64,000 nucleotides of DNA from CAZCBX01 sp964497185 (GCA_964497185.1 CAZCBX010000010.1:35427-99426), one strand, 5' to 3'; numbered from the stretch's first letter, positions 33,923 to 42,884 are shown. The notes: a model not told the origin generated them from the letters alone. Program-made: numbers and translations.

Positions 33923-34849
33923 ATGAGTCGCCCTTTGCCCAAATTTTCAGACCCGAAATGGACGGCAGATGGACAAGCGCGCGCATGGGTAGAGCCTACC
34001 CAGCTTCAAACACTTTGGTTAAACACGGGAACGCAATGCAATCTTGCCTGCAAACATTGCTACATTGAATCCTCGCCCATTAACGATCGATTGGTGTATC
34101 TGACCATGCAAGATATTCAGCCCTACTTGGATGAAATTCAAGCGCATCATCACACGCCACGGGAAATAGGTCTAACCGGTGGTGAACCATTTTTAAACCC
34201 AGCCATCATGAATATTTTGCAAAGCTTATGCGCGCAGGGCTACAGCATTTTAATCTTAACCAACGCGATGAAACCCCTGCAAAAAAAGATCAACGCGTTG
34301 AAAGATTTGTCTCAAAAGTATCCCAAAAAGCTTTCATTTCGAGTCTCAGTGGATCATTACACCCAGCAAGTCCACGAGCAAGAACGAGGTCCTCGGTCGT
34401 GGCAGCCCATGGTTGAGGGGATTCATGCGCTTTTTCAAGCCAATATGCAGGTGTCTATTGCTGGAAGATCGCTGACCGATGAGTCGCAAGCGCAAGTATT
34501 AAAAGGCTATCAAAAGCTTTTTGATCGGGAGCAATGGCCTTTGCAAGCCGAAGATTCTACTGACTTGATTGTGTTTGCAGAAATGGAGCCCAACGCCCAA
34601 GTCCCTGAAATTACCACTGGATGTTGGTCTATTTTGGGCAAAGATCCGAAAGACATCATGTGCGCCAGTTCGCGCATGATTGTCAAAAGAAAAGGGAAAA
34701 AACAGCCCGAAGTCATTGCTTGCACTTTGCTGCCTTATGAAGAAGAATTTTCACTGGGCACCACGTTTCAACAAGCGTGGCAGCCTGTTTATTTAAATCA
34801 CGTTCACTGCGCTACATTTTGTGTGCTGGGTGGATCATCTTGCAGTTAA
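33923..34849 (+). CDS. Radical SAM protein with C-terminal Cys cluster
   Basis: The 308-residue protein has the [4Fe-4S] motif CNLACKHCY (CxxxCxxC, about 33-40), the SAM-binding GGEP (GLTGGEPFLNP) and a TIM-barrel body. The C-terminal third has six or more Cys (TTGCWSILG, MCASS, IACTLLP, HCATFCVLGGSSCS), suggesting an auxiliary Fe-S site as in SPASM-type proteins. No precursor peptide gene is visible beside it, and the next gene is a nitroreductase 23 bp away. The substrate is unknown; the family is widespread and uncharacterised as far as I know. Confidence 0.88.
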   Translation: MSRPLPKFSDPKWTADGQARAWVEPTQLQTLWLNTGTQCNLACKHCYIESSPINDRLVYLTMQDIQPYLDEIQAHHHTPREIGLTGGEPFLNPAIMNILQSLCAQGYSILILTNAMKPLQKKINALKDLSQKYPKKLSFRVSVDHYTQQVHEQERGPRSWQPMVEGIHALFQANMQVSIAGRSLTDESQAQVLKGYQKLFDREQWPLQAEDSTDLIVFAEMEPNAQVPEITTGCWSILGKDPKDIMCASSRMIVKRKGKKQPEVIACTLLPYEEEFSLGTTFQQAWQPVYLNHVHCATFCVLGGSSCS

Positions 34850-34872
34850 ACCAAAAAAACTAGGAGGCTCTT

Positions 34873-35466
34873 ATGTCAGAATCATTGTTTCACAAAAGAC
34901 TCGAACTCGATCCATTGGCAGATGACTTTTTTATAGAACGTTGGTCCCCACGTGCGTTTGAAGCGCATGAGGTGAAAGATCAGACCGTTCAAAAAATAGT
35001 GGATGCGGCCCGCTGGGCGCCTTCTTGTTTTAACGAACAACCCTGGCGCTTTGCCATCAGCACGCAAGACACATTTGATGCTTTTTTATCGCTATTGGTC
35101 GAAGCCAATCGAGGCTGGTGTCAGCATGCTTCACGCCTTGGTTTTATTGCAGCGAAAAAAAATTTTTCACAAAATGGCAAAGCCAACCAGCACGCCTGGT
35201 TTGATTGCGGCGCTGCATGGGTGAGTATGGCATTTCAAGCTCAAAGCCTTGGTTTGCATATGCACGCCATGGCGGGCATTCAAAAAGATAAAATTATATC
35301 TCATTTTAACATGGATACAGATCAATACGATGTGGTGTGTGGTTTTGCTTTGGGTAAACGATCATCGGATTTGTCTACGCTGTCAGAGGACATGAGAGAA
35401 AAAGAAGTACCCAATACGCGAAAAAAGCGCGACGAGATTGCATCCATGGGAGAATTTCCATTTTAA
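34873..35466 (+). CDS. Nitroreductase family FMN protein
   Basis: The 197-residue protein has the family start FFIERWSPRAF, RWAPSCFNEQPWRF (FMN/substrate), DCGAAWVSMAFQAQSLGL and a C-terminal basic FMN-binding segment (FALGKRSSDLS). It would reduce nitro compounds, quinones or other acceptors with NAD(P)H. It has the best ribosome site in the region (AGGAGG, 6 bp before ATG 34873). It probably shares a transcript with the radical SAM gene. Confidence 0.9.
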   Translation: MSESLFHKRLELDPLADDFFIERWSPRAFEAHEVKDQTVQKIVDAARWAPSCFNEQPWRFAISTQDTFDAFLSLLVEANRGWCQHASRLGFIAAKKNFSQNGKANQHAWFDCGAAWVSMAFQAQSLGLHMHAMAGIQKDKIISHFNMDTDQYDVVCGFALGKRSSDLSTLSEDMREKEVPNTRKKRDEIASMGEFPF

Positions 35467-35470
35467 AAAC

Positions 35471-35743
35471 TTACGTTTTTTTATTTCGTAAACTTTCCAG
35501 CTGTTTGAGCAATTTTTCTTTTTGGCTCTGAGGGATTTTGCGCCAATCCGTGTCAGTAAGCGCACCCTCCAAAGATAAGAGGTAATAACAAACAGGAAGA
35601 TGATGGGGATGCGCTTTGCGTGCCATTTTTAAATAAGCTTTGACCGGGCCCATCTTTTGAAGCGCTTTGCGGTTGCGGATGCCAATGTTGGTGAGCTTTT
35701 CAGCGATGGTTGGGCCTATGTTGGTTAAGCTGGTTAAACTCAT
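35471..35743 (-). CDS. Stand-alone TfoX C-terminal-like (helix-hairpin-helix) protein
   Basis: The 90-residue protein starts MSLTSLTNIGPTIAEKLTNIGI, a helix-hairpin-helix typical of the C-terminal domain of TfoX/Sxy competence regulators, followed by PVKAYLKMARKAHPHHLPVCYYLLSLEGAL, which is also TfoX_C-like. The N-terminal TfoX domain is absent. Single-domain proteins of this sort are common, with unknown role. It overlaps the preceding lipoprotein gene by 4 bp. Confidence 0.85.
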   Translation of the reverse strand: MSLTSLTNIGPTIAEKLTNIGIRNRKALQKMGPVKAYLKMARKAHPHHLPVCYYLLSLEGALTDTDWRKIPQSQKEKLLKQLESLRNKKT

Positions 35744-37032
35744 GGCGTATTATCTTGCTGATCATTGTCGGCAGTCGATGCGTCATCGGTGATGATGGTT
35801 GGAAAATCCGAGCGAATGGGGATGTCGCTGAGTTCAAGATAATTGGGGCCGTCCAAAAAGGCTTCCCAACGGCTTAATTGGCTTTGATCTTCTGAAGTCA
35901 GGTCCAAAAATTCAAGCAGTGTTTGCGAATCCCAAAAGCCATCATTTTGGTCAAAAAATTCCGTAAGCTCTTGTTCAAATGTGACGCAGTTTTCAGTGGT
36001 CGAAAAAGAGGGCGTGGCATCATTGTTGATGCAAAACTGTCTTTCAAAAAATGTTTCCTCTTCAGCATTGATCAGCCGACCGCGAAAGCTGTATTGGCCC
36101 TGGGTGAAAAGCTGCGCGATCACATCAAAACCACCTCGACCCAACATGACCCAATCTTGAGAAGGCGTGTACAGCTCGTTGGTCAATGCTTCTCTTTGTT
36201 TTTCACCATACTTGCCAATGTAATTGCCGGTTTGTGTATTGATGATGAGAATCAAACGGCTGCTTTGATCTCGGTTGTCAGAAGAGAGGGCTTCTTGAGC
36301 CAACATGATGTTCCATGCAATGATTTCAGGCTCATCGTCCGAAGCTTGCGCTTTGCGTGCGTACATGTCCACCCAGGCGTTGGTTAAGTACGCGCTGGTT
36401 TCTGCATCCAAAGAAACATGGGTGAGTGCATAGGTTGTTTGATTGGTGGCTTGAGAATAAAGTGTATAGGTTTGGCTGTTGTTGTTGCTTTGGCGATCTT
36501 CCAGGCAGGTCCAAAGATCATCGGGAAGCAGGGAAAAGTTACGTGTATCTTCCGGTGAAAAACTGGCCTCACCTTCAAGGGGGCTGCTAAAAATGGACTG
36601 ATTACAGTCTTGATAGCTGGCGTCGTTGGGATAAATTTCAAACACCCTTTCAAATGCAGTGGCTACTTGGCCATGCAATGTCTGGGGGGTGTAGGTATTG
36701 CTGGTGAGCAAATTGACACTTTCTGGACAGTAGTTGATGGTAAAAATGGTGTTGGGCAAATGACACTGAAATTCCAGCCACTGATTAAGCTGCTGGACCA
36801 AGGCTTCATCGCCATCATTGTCTATGCTGGGCACATCGATGGTCAGCCCATTTTCAAGCTCGATGGCATCTTGAAGCTGTGGCAGAGCCGATAAACTGGA
36901 TGTTAATACATTTTCTATTTCACTGTAAGCCGCGCTTTGATCGCCGTCACCGCCTTCACAGTGGGCAAAGAGCGCAACCAGGCCCAGAAGGCCGATGCAT
37001 CGATAAACATATGAGCAATTGCGCTTGAGCAT
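35740..37032 (-). CDS. Lipoprotein of unknown function
   Basis: A 430-residue protein with a lipoprotein signal (IGLLGLVALFAHC, Cys near 25) and an acidic, Asn/Gln/Ser/Thr-rich mature part with at least seven more cysteines (QCHLP, NYCPES, DCNQS, WTCLED, FCINN, NCVTF), suggesting disulfides and export across the inner membrane. The middle contains an alpha-beta section (AWVDMYARKAQ, SRLILIINTQTGNYIGKYGEKQREALTN). The C-terminus is Asp-rich and looks disordered. I do not recognise a domain. It overlaps the TfoX_C-like gene by 4 bp. Confidence 0.75.
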   Translation of the reverse strand: MLKRNCSYVYRCIGLLGLVALFAHCEGGDGDQSAAYSEIENVLTSSLSALPQLQDAIELENGLTIDVPSIDNDGDEALVQQLNQWLEFQCHLPNTIFTINYCPESVNLLTSNTYTPQTLHGQVATAFERVFEIYPNDASYQDCNQSIFSSPLEGEASFSPEDTRNFSLLPDDLWTCLEDRQSNNNSQTYTLYSQATNQTTYALTHVSLDAETSAYLTNAWVDMYARKAQASDDEPEIIAWNIMLAQEALSSDNRDQSSRLILIINTQTGNYIGKYGEKQREALTNELYTPSQDWVMLGRGGFDVIAQLFTQGQYSFRGRLINAEEETFFERQFCINNDATPSFSTTENCVTFEQELTEFFDQNDGFWDSQTLLEFLDLTSEDQSQLSRWEAFLDGPNYLELSDIPIRSDFPTIITDDASTADNDQQDNTP

Positions 37033-37101
37033 ACTGGTAGATGTACCATAAGTTTTTTATCTTGGATATTATCGTCATGCTCACGTATGTAGGGTTTCGC
37101 A

Positions 37102-37989
37102 ATGAAAGAATTGATCATTTTTGGCGAAACCATTTGGGACTTATTTGAAGATGGATCCAAGCATTTGGGCGGTTCTGGCTTAAACGTGGCCTGGCATTTG
37201 CGCGGCTTGGGTCATGATTGTCATTTTTTAAGCAGAGTGGGGCAAGATGATTTGGGCCAAGAGATGCTTGACTGCATGAAGCAGTGGGGCATCAGCACGC
37301 GCCACGTTCAATCCGATCCCACTTATCCCACAGGTCATTTGACCGTGATTCTGGACGAAATCAATGGCCATCGGTACCCCAGTCCACCGCAGCTGGCTTT
37401 TGATTTTATTGAGTGGCAAGACCAATGGGCTCATTGGCCCAAGGACGCCTACATCTATCATGGTACCTACATTCTTCGAAATCCAACCACTCAGCGCACC
37501 ATCGCCAAAATGAAAGAAGCAGGCTTTCCAATTTTTATGGATTTGAATCTACGAGAAAATTACTGGAGTAGCGCCCTGTTGGATGAGTGGGTCAAAGATG
37601 TGGCTTTTGTGAAAGTGAGCGATCAGGAACTCCCGCTTTGGTTGCAGCGTCCATGCGGCCCTGTAGAGGCGGATGTTGAAGCCATCCAAAATTTAATGAA
37701 AAAGCAAAACATTGAAAATGTTTTGTACACGTTGGGCCCCGCAGGTTCCATTTGGATTGAACCCAACCAACATTACGTTCAAAAACCACTTCAGGCCTTG
37801 GCCAATGTGGCCAATACGGTGGGCGCAGGAGATGCCTATTGCGCAGGCGTGCTGGCTGGTTTGATTCAAAATTGGACGCCTAAAAAATGCTTAACTCTGG
37901 GGACTATGTTAGCCGAAGCTATCTGCCACGTGCCTGGTGCGACTTCTCACGATCCAGGTTTTTATAAGACAATCGATTGCGAAGTTTAA
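37102..37989 (+). CDS. PfkB-family carbohydrate kinase (fructokinase-like)
   Basis: The 295-residue ribokinase-fold enzyme starts IIFGETIWDLFEDGSKHLGGSGLNVAWHLRGLG, with the glycine-rich substrate motif, and has the C-terminal catalytic signature NTVGAGDAYCAGVLAG (catalytic Asp). It transfers phosphate from ATP to a sugar; fructokinase is the likeliest of the family given the early GE[TV]xWD and GG[SA]xxN sequence, but no sugar transporter is adjacent. AGGG lies 7 bp before ATG 37102; TTGGAT/TATGTA boxes are upstream. Confidence 0.9.
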   Translation: MKELIIFGETIWDLFEDGSKHLGGSGLNVAWHLRGLGHDCHFLSRVGQDDLGQEMLDCMKQWGISTRHVQSDPTYPTGHLTVILDEINGHRYPSPPQLAFDFIEWQDQWAHWPKDAYIYHGTYILRNPTTQRTIAKMKEAGFPIFMDLNLRENYWSSALLDEWVKDVAFVKVSDQELPLWLQRPCGPVEADVEAIQNLMKKQNIENVLYTLGPAGSIWIEPNQHYVQKPLQALANVANTVGAGDAYCAGVLAGLIQNWTPKKCLTLGTMLAEAICHVPGATSHDPGFYKTIDCEV

Positions 37990-38046
37990 AAGCGAAAATA
38001 AAAAATTCAATTTATATCAAGCAACGAAATATCCAAATGTAGTAAA

Positions 38047-38075
38047 AAGCCCATGTCAAAAAATGACATGGGCTT
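38047..38075 (-). terminator. Intrinsic terminator of the dksA-like gene
   Basis: A 12-bp perfect stem (38047-38058 with 38064-38075), loop of five bases, is followed on the minus strand by TTTTT, 24 bp beyond the stop of the dksA-like gene. On the plus strand the tail (CATTC) is not T-rich, so it mainly serves the minus strand. Confidence 0.85.
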
Positions 38076-38098
38076 CATTCATACATATCAGAAATTTT

Positions 38099-38488
38099 TT
38101 ACATGCTGGAGCGACGTTTTTGTTCGTCGAGGTATTCTTTGTATTCGATGGAATAGCGGGTCCAGGGGCGAATGTTTAGGCGTTCTTTGTTGATGTAATC
38201 GCCGGTGCCTTCGCAGATTCCAAATTCGCCAGTGTCAAACTTATGCAGAGCATTGGTGACTTCATTGAGCAGTTTGCGGTTTTTGTCATGGATTCGGTAG
38301 TGGAGGGTGTTGGCGATTTCTTCAGAGGCTGCATCCGATACGTCGGCTGGGGGCTTGTGATCACCGCGTGTGCGTTCTTTTTCCTCAAATTCTTTCATCA
38401 GACTGATCAATTCCTCTTTTTTGGATTCAATCGCTTTTTTATACTGATTGAGTTCCTTTTTGGTGAAGTACGCTTTTTTCGCTGCCAT
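38099..38488 (-). CDS. DksA/TraR-family protein lacking the zinc-finger cysteines
   Basis: A 129-residue protein with the DksA coiled coil (YKKAIESKKEELISLMKEFEEKE), the tip Asp region DVSDAASEE and the globular segment LLNEVTNALHKFDTGEFGICEGTGDYINKERLNIRPWT. DksA binds RNA polymerase in the secondary channel and mediates ppGpp effects. E. coli DksA has four zinc Cys; here the site reads CEGTG and SIEYKEY, leaving one Cys. It is therefore a zinc-independent type, similar to DksA2-like paralogues. An intrinsic terminator follows. Confidence 0.9.
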   Translation of the reverse strand: MAAKKAYFTKKELNQYKKAIESKKEELISLMKEFEEKERTRGDHKPPADVSDAASEEIANTLHYRIHDKNRKLLNEVTNALHKFDTGEFGICEGTGDYINKERLNIRPWTRYSIEYKEYLDEQKRRSSM

Positions 38489-38646
38489 GTTGAATATCCT
38501 CCAATGAATTTTCTAGCTAAAGGGTCTACAGAAATTGAAGCTCTTTGTAAAAGGATATTTTAGTAAAAATTATGCGCTGACTCAACCGTGTTTTGGACGG
38601 TAAGCCCTGTTTTTCCTGGTTAGCGCTGTCCTGAGTTTTTAAAAAA

Positions 38647-38674
38647 TTGTCTACAAGCTTGAATCTGATACAAA
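38647..38674 (+). promoter_or_regulatory. Possible leaderless promoter of the ArsC-like gene
   Basis: TTGTCT (38647-38652), 16 bp, TACAAA (38669-38674), 6 bp to ATG 38681; no Shine-Dalgarno. Confidence 0.3.
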
Positions 38675-38680
38675 AGTTGA

Positions 38681-39025
38681 ATGAGTTGGACCATTTATCA
38701 CCACCCCCGCTGTTCCAAAAGTCGTGAAACGCTTAAACTCCTTCAAGACAAGGGCATTGAGCCCACCGTGGTTGAATATGTAAAAAATCCCCCCAGCGAA
38801 AAAACGTTGTGCACCATCCTTGATTTGTTGGGTGTATCGGCCACAGATCTTATCCGCACCAAGGAAAAGGTGATAGAGGAGCAACAATTGGATGTTTCCA
38901 CACCCAGCAAAGCGCTTCAAGCCATGTTGGACCATCCCATTTTGATGGAAAGGCCGATTGTGGTCAAAGACAATCAAGAAGCGGTTATCGGCCGTCCGCC
39001 GCAGAACGTGCTTGGTTTGTTATAA
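38681..39025 (+). CDS. arsC: Arsenate reductase, ArsC/glutaredoxin-coupled family
   Basis: The 114-residue protein starts with SWTIYHHPRCSKSRETLKLL, with the catalytic Cys11 in the family context HPRCSKSR, and carries the C-terminal LMERPIVVKDNQEAVIGRPP with the anion-binding Arg. It reduces arsenate to arsenite with glutaredoxin, or belongs to the YfgD branch of the same family. No ars operon genes are adjacent; it is followed 9 bp later by a GNAT gene. Confidence 0.92.
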   Translation: MSWTIYHHPRCSKSRETLKLLQDKGIEPTVVEYVKNPPSEKTLCTILDLLGVSATDLIRTKEKVIEEQQLDVSTPSKALQAMLDHPILMERPIVVKDNQEAVIGRPPQNVLGLL

Positions 39026-39034
39026 GTCACCCCT

Positions 39035-39823
39035 ATGCAGCTGCAATCCAAAGCACTTCGAACAGACATTGTGATGGACTCCCTGGGGTCCAAAATTGAC
39101 AATCGAGCGGACTGCGTGGTGATTCGCACACCTTCTGTGGCAGATCATGGCCCAGACAACCGCATTATTTTTCCCCACGCGCCCGAGACCACCCAGGCTT
39201 TTCAACAAATGGTGGATCAATACCGTCAGGATTTTGACGTAGAAGCGCAAGGCTTTATGCACATCACTTGGGATCAACAGCCCAGTGATTACCAATTGCC
39301 ACCGTTAGAGGACGATCGGTGGACCGCCCAAACCGTTGTGACTCTGGCTGCGGACACTTTAACCAAGCCCAACCAATATCAAGATCAATTACCCATCCGC
39401 ACCATTGAGTGGAACCATGACTTGCCTTCTTTTGTGGATTTGCATGTGGATCCACAAAGGCAAGATGTCGATGTGGCATGGCAGCGAAAATACTGGCAGA
39501 TGAAAGGCTTGAAATTGCAACAATTTCAAGAAATTTTTGAAGGTCAACGCTGGGTGGTTTCAGAAGGATCCACCCTGGTGGCAGATGTTGGATTGTATGC
39601 CATCAAAGACATGGCGCGATTTCACGCGTTGGTGGTTGATCCTTCAAAACAAGGGCAAGGATGGGCCAGGACAATGCTTTACAATGCGTTTGCGCATGCA
39701 AAACAACATTGGCATGTTCACGAATGTTTGTTGGTCACGGATGCAAATGCACAGGCGCTGTATGAAAAAATTGGGTTTGGGCGGATCGAACAGCGCATTG
39801 ATTTAACTTGGGTGGCTGGCTAG
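39035..39823 (+). CDS. GNAT-family N-acetyltransferase with long N-terminal extension
   Basis: The last ~110 residues of this 262-residue protein form a GNAT domain: ADVGLYAIKDMARFHALVVDPSKQGQGWARTMLYNAF has the beta4 strand and the acetyl-CoA loop (Q/R-x-x-G-x-A), and ends CLLVTDANAQALYEKIGFGRI. The N-terminal ~140 residues (KIDNRADCVVIRTPSVADHGPDNRIIFP) probably form a degenerate second GNAT-like half. The acceptor is unknown. Likely in one transcript with the ArsC-like gene. Confidence 0.85.
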   Translation: MQLQSKALRTDIVMDSLGSKIDNRADCVVIRTPSVADHGPDNRIIFPHAPETTQAFQQMVDQYRQDFDVEAQGFMHITWDQQPSDYQLPPLEDDRWTAQTVVTLAADTLTKPNQYQDQLPIRTIEWNHDLPSFVDLHVDPQRQDVDVAWQRKYWQMKGLKLQQFQEIFEGQRWVVSEGSTLVADVGLYAIKDMARFHALVVDPSKQGQGWARTMLYNAFAHAKQHWHVHECLLVTDANAQALYEKIGFGRIEQRIDLTWVAG

Positions 39824-39830
39824 GCAGACC

Positions 39831-42089
39831 CTAATACCCTGGCACCAGCGTTTGTTTGCGGCGGAAAGTTTTTTGAATGGTTTCAAGCTTTAATGGAAAA
39901 TGAATGTATTTTTTCTGCTGCCATAGGGGCACCTGATTGAAGTTGTTACGATCAAATGCGTAACCACTCTGGCCGCCATAAATCAGAAAATAATTTTCAT
40001 CGGGCGAGGATAAATCCGACAGCTGTCTGGCGTTGGCGCCATAGGTGACTTGTCCATTTTTTGGATTGTACGCTCTTTTATATACGGTCTGCATACCACC
40101 GCTGGTGGGTACCTTTTCAAATTGAAACACGTTGCCCACCCAGGGCAGGTAGCCAAAAACGTGCTGCATTTGAAGTTGGTGGTAATCACCCCAAGTTTTT
40201 ACCGGCAAAGATTCAATGGCATCCAAGCCTGTTTGAATGATGGTTTGTTGCTGATCGATGGGCAGTGTTTGAAACTTTGCAAGTGCCCATCTTTTGATGT
40301 GGTTGGATCTCAACATGGTTTTTTGAGCGGCGTCATTGGTTAAAAGTTGTGCGAGGATGGCTTTGGCCACGGGGGCAAAAAACATTTCGAAAAGATAGGG
40401 GGCTTGGAGCTTTTGATCATAGTGCCCCTTCCACTCAAGCATTGCTTGCCCTTGACGATGGTCTTTGGGAATCGCGTTTTGTTGCGCAAGCCATTGAATC
40501 CAAGCCAGGGAGTCTTGATCCATGGTATCGCGCTGAATTTCACTCAAATCAGACAAGGTTAATCGGTTTTTGCTTTGCAAAAGGTCTGTGATGCGTTGAT
40601 GCCTGGCGGGGCCAGAGAAAAACCAACCGGCTTCCTGTGATAAAACGGTGGGGCGGTTGTTGGTAGACACAAGAATATGATCCGGCGGATTATAGCGATA
40701 AGGAAGTTCAGTGGGTTTCTTGCTTTGCAGTGGATGCTGTGTGGATTGATAAAACGGTTTTTTATCCTTAGTGGACATTTGTGGCTGACGATAAGCCATG
40801 ATTTGTGCAATGTTGCCTTGGCGGTCTGCGTACAGGTAATTCATGGCAGAAACGGCATAAGTGTCAAACGCTTGATAGAATTCTTTAAAATTGTCCGCTT
40901 GCATGACTTGCAAAAAAGTGGAGATTTCATCCGATGGTTTGTGTCCCTCCCAATGCATGGCTAGGTCGTGCATGGAGTGAATCAACGGCGCATCGGAGAG
41001 AATGGGGCCATAAGGAGATTGCCGCAAATGGGCCCATTGCCCACGCCAAAAGCGCGCTTGAATAAATGTCTGGCTGGTTTCCATGGGTGTTTGCATCGGG
41101 TCAATCTCAAAAAAGTAAGTGCTGGCGCCATACATATTGGTGCCACCCCACGATATCGAGGAATTGCGCCCCAACACCAAGGCTGGCACCCCTGGGATGC
41201 TCATACCTACGGCATGGAACGATGGCGATTGGACGCCGATTAACATCCAAACCGATGGAATAAAAATGCCAATGTGTGGATCATTGGCCATCAATGCAGC
41301 ATGGTGTGTGGACTTTTGTTTGCCCACCACAAAGCTATTGCTGCCGCTTTTGGTCCAGCTGTAAGGTAGCTGCATGGCTGGATCTACAGCTTCATAAGAA
41401 GGAGAAGAAGTGTGTGCCATGTCTAGATAGAGATCCCATAATTTTTGCCAGTCTGGGTCTTCCTTGATTAAATTTAAAAACTGAATCAAATACAAACCAT
41501 GAACATCCATGCTTCCCATTCGTATGAGTTGCGCAACATCTTCCAATGACCAAGGGGTGAGATGGGCATCCAATAGAGCCAGCTCTGCTGCGGGTTCAGG
41601 ATTGGCCTTGAGCCAAAAGTTAATGCCTTGCCGATACTGCTCCAGCCAGCGATGCGTTTTGGGTTGGATGGTTGAAAGCATTTGTGATGCTGCCAGGTCC
41701 AGTCGAAAACTGGCGATGGTGTAATCAATGGCGCGTGCTTTGGGTCCGAAATGTTGAGCCAGCTGACCTTTGGCGATGATGCGCATGATCGCCAACTGAG
41801 GATATCTCAATTGGGCATGAACCATGCCCATGGCAAAGGCAAGATCAGCATCGGTTTGGGCGTGAATGTAGGGTACATCCCATTCATTCCAATAAATGTC
41901 TACCGGGCGTTGCGTGGGTACATTTTGCGTGGGGAATACGGGGGCAACAAACGTGCGCTGAAAATACCATTGATAAGGAAAAAAGACGATGCCCGCCAAC
42001 AAGGCTACGAGAATCGAGGCAACCATGAAAACAATTTTTAATGACTTGGCGCGTTTTTGTTTGCTCCAAATAGAAAATGGGAAGGGCAT
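39831..42089 (-). CDS. Penicillin acylase-family Ntn amidohydrolase, membrane-anchored
   Basis: The 752-residue precursor should self-cleave before Ser250 in TKSG|SNSFVVG; the new N-terminal Ser is the nucleophile. Other family blocks present are VPYIHAQTDADLAFAMGMVHAQLR, MANDPHIGI and WGGTNMYG-type sequence. The N-terminus (MPFPFSIWSKQKRAKSLKIVFMVASILVALLAGIVFF) looks like an uncleaved membrane anchor, so the enzyme probably faces the periplasm. Family members cleave beta-lactams' acyl side chains or acyl-homoserine lactones. ATG 42089 is preferred over an upstream TTG at 42095. Confidence 0.9.
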   Translation of the reverse strand: MPFPFSIWSKQKRAKSLKIVFMVASILVALLAGIVFFPYQWYFQRTFVAPVFPTQNVPTQRPVDIYWNEWDVPYIHAQTDADLAFAMGMVHAQLRYPQLAIMRIIAKGQLAQHFGPKARAIDYTIASFRLDLAASQMLSTIQPKTHRWLEQYRQGINFWLKANPEPAAELALLDAHLTPWSLEDVAQLIRMGSMDVHGLYLIQFLNLIKEDPDWQKLWDLYLDMAHTSSPSYEAVDPAMQLPYSWTKSGSNSFVVGKQKSTHHAALMANDPHIGIFIPSVWMLIGVQSPSFHAVGMSIPGVPALVLGRNSSISWGGTNMYGASTYFFEIDPMQTPMETSQTFIQARFWRGQWAHLRQSPYGPILSDAPLIHSMHDLAMHWEGHKPSDEISTFLQVMQADNFKEFYQAFDTYAVSAMNYLYADRQGNIAQIMAYRQPQMSTKDKKPFYQSTQHPLQSKKPTELPYRYNPPDHILVSTNNRPTVLSQEAGWFFSGPARHQRITDLLQSKNRLTLSDLSEIQRDTMDQDSLAWIQWLAQQNAIPKDHRQGQAMLEWKGHYDQKLQAPYLFEMFFAPVAKAILAQLLTNDAAQKTMLRSNHIKRWALAKFQTLPIDQQQTIIQTGLDAIESLPVKTWGDYHQLQMQHVFGYLPWVGNVFQFEKVPTSGGMQTVYKRAYNPKNGQVTYGANARQLSDLSSPDENYFLIYGGQSGYAFDRNNFNQVPLWQQKKYIHFPLKLETIQKTFRRKQTLVPGY

Positions 42090-42164
42090 GTTCAAAGTAA
42101 AATTAGACCTTAAAAAAATAGGGGTTGATCCGTTTTGGAGGGTTCGATAGAGGTGGTATCACTT

Positions 42165-42884
42165 ATGAACGTTGTTCTTCTACCCTCATTTGAAGATAAC
42201 TATATCTTTATCTTGGATGATCCGCAATCATCCAAGCTGGTTGTGGTCGACCCTGGGGATCCAGCGGTGGTGCACGGGTATGCTCAAACCCATCAGAAAA
42301 CCATTGGCGACATCTTAATTACGCATCATCATTGGGACCACACCGATGGCGTGGGCCCTTTGCGTAAACTTTATCCCAACTGCCGCGTGTGGACGCCCTC
42401 CGCTGATCCGCAACGCTTCAAAGATTCAACGGATGTGGCTGCCCCACAAAGCCAAATAGAAGTGGGCCCTATTCAATGGACTGTTTTGCCACTGCCTGGC
42501 CATACGCATGATCATGTGGGCTACTGGGACGCGGCAAACAAAAGACTTTTTTGCGGAGATACGCTTTTTAATATCGGTTGTGGCCGCATCTTTGATGGAA
42601 GCTTAAAAACGCTATGGCAGAGCCTTCAAACCATGGCCCAACTTCCACCCGATACCTGGATTTACTGCGCCCATGAATACACGTTGGACAATATTGCTTT
42701 TGCCCAGCAGCACGTGCCAACACTTGAACTTGATTCATACGCAAAGCAAATGGAAGCTTTGCGCGAAAAAGGCCTGCCCACCATTCCTTTTGAGCTTTCG
42801 ACCAACTTACAGCGCAATCCTTTCTTAAGCGCACCCGATTACGAAACTTTTGCTGCACGCAGAAAGGCCAAAGATCAGGCATAA
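42165..42884 (+). CDS. gloB: Hydroxyacylglutathione hydrolase (glyoxalase II)
   Basis: The 239-residue metallo-beta-lactamase-fold enzyme hydrolyses S-lactoylglutathione to lactate and glutathione. It shows FEDNYIFILDD at the start, the dinuclear metal motif THHHWDHTDG, LPLPGHTHDHVGY, DTLFNIGCGR, and CAHEYTLDN. GAGGTGG lies 8 bp before ATG 42165, which rules out the upstream TTG start. It is divergent from the penicillin acylase gene, 75 bp away. Confidence 0.94.
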   Translation: MNVVLLPSFEDNYIFILDDPQSSKLVVVDPGDPAVVHGYAQTHQKTIGDILITHHHWDHTDGVGPLRKLYPNCRVWTPSADPQRFKDSTDVAAPQSQIEVGPIQWTVLPLPGHTHDHVGYWDAANKRLFCGDTLFNIGCGRIFDGSLKTLWQSLQTMAQLPPDTWIYCAHEYTLDNIAFAQQHVPTLELDSYAKQMEALREKGLPTIPFELSTNLQRNPFLSAPDYETFAARRKAKDQA

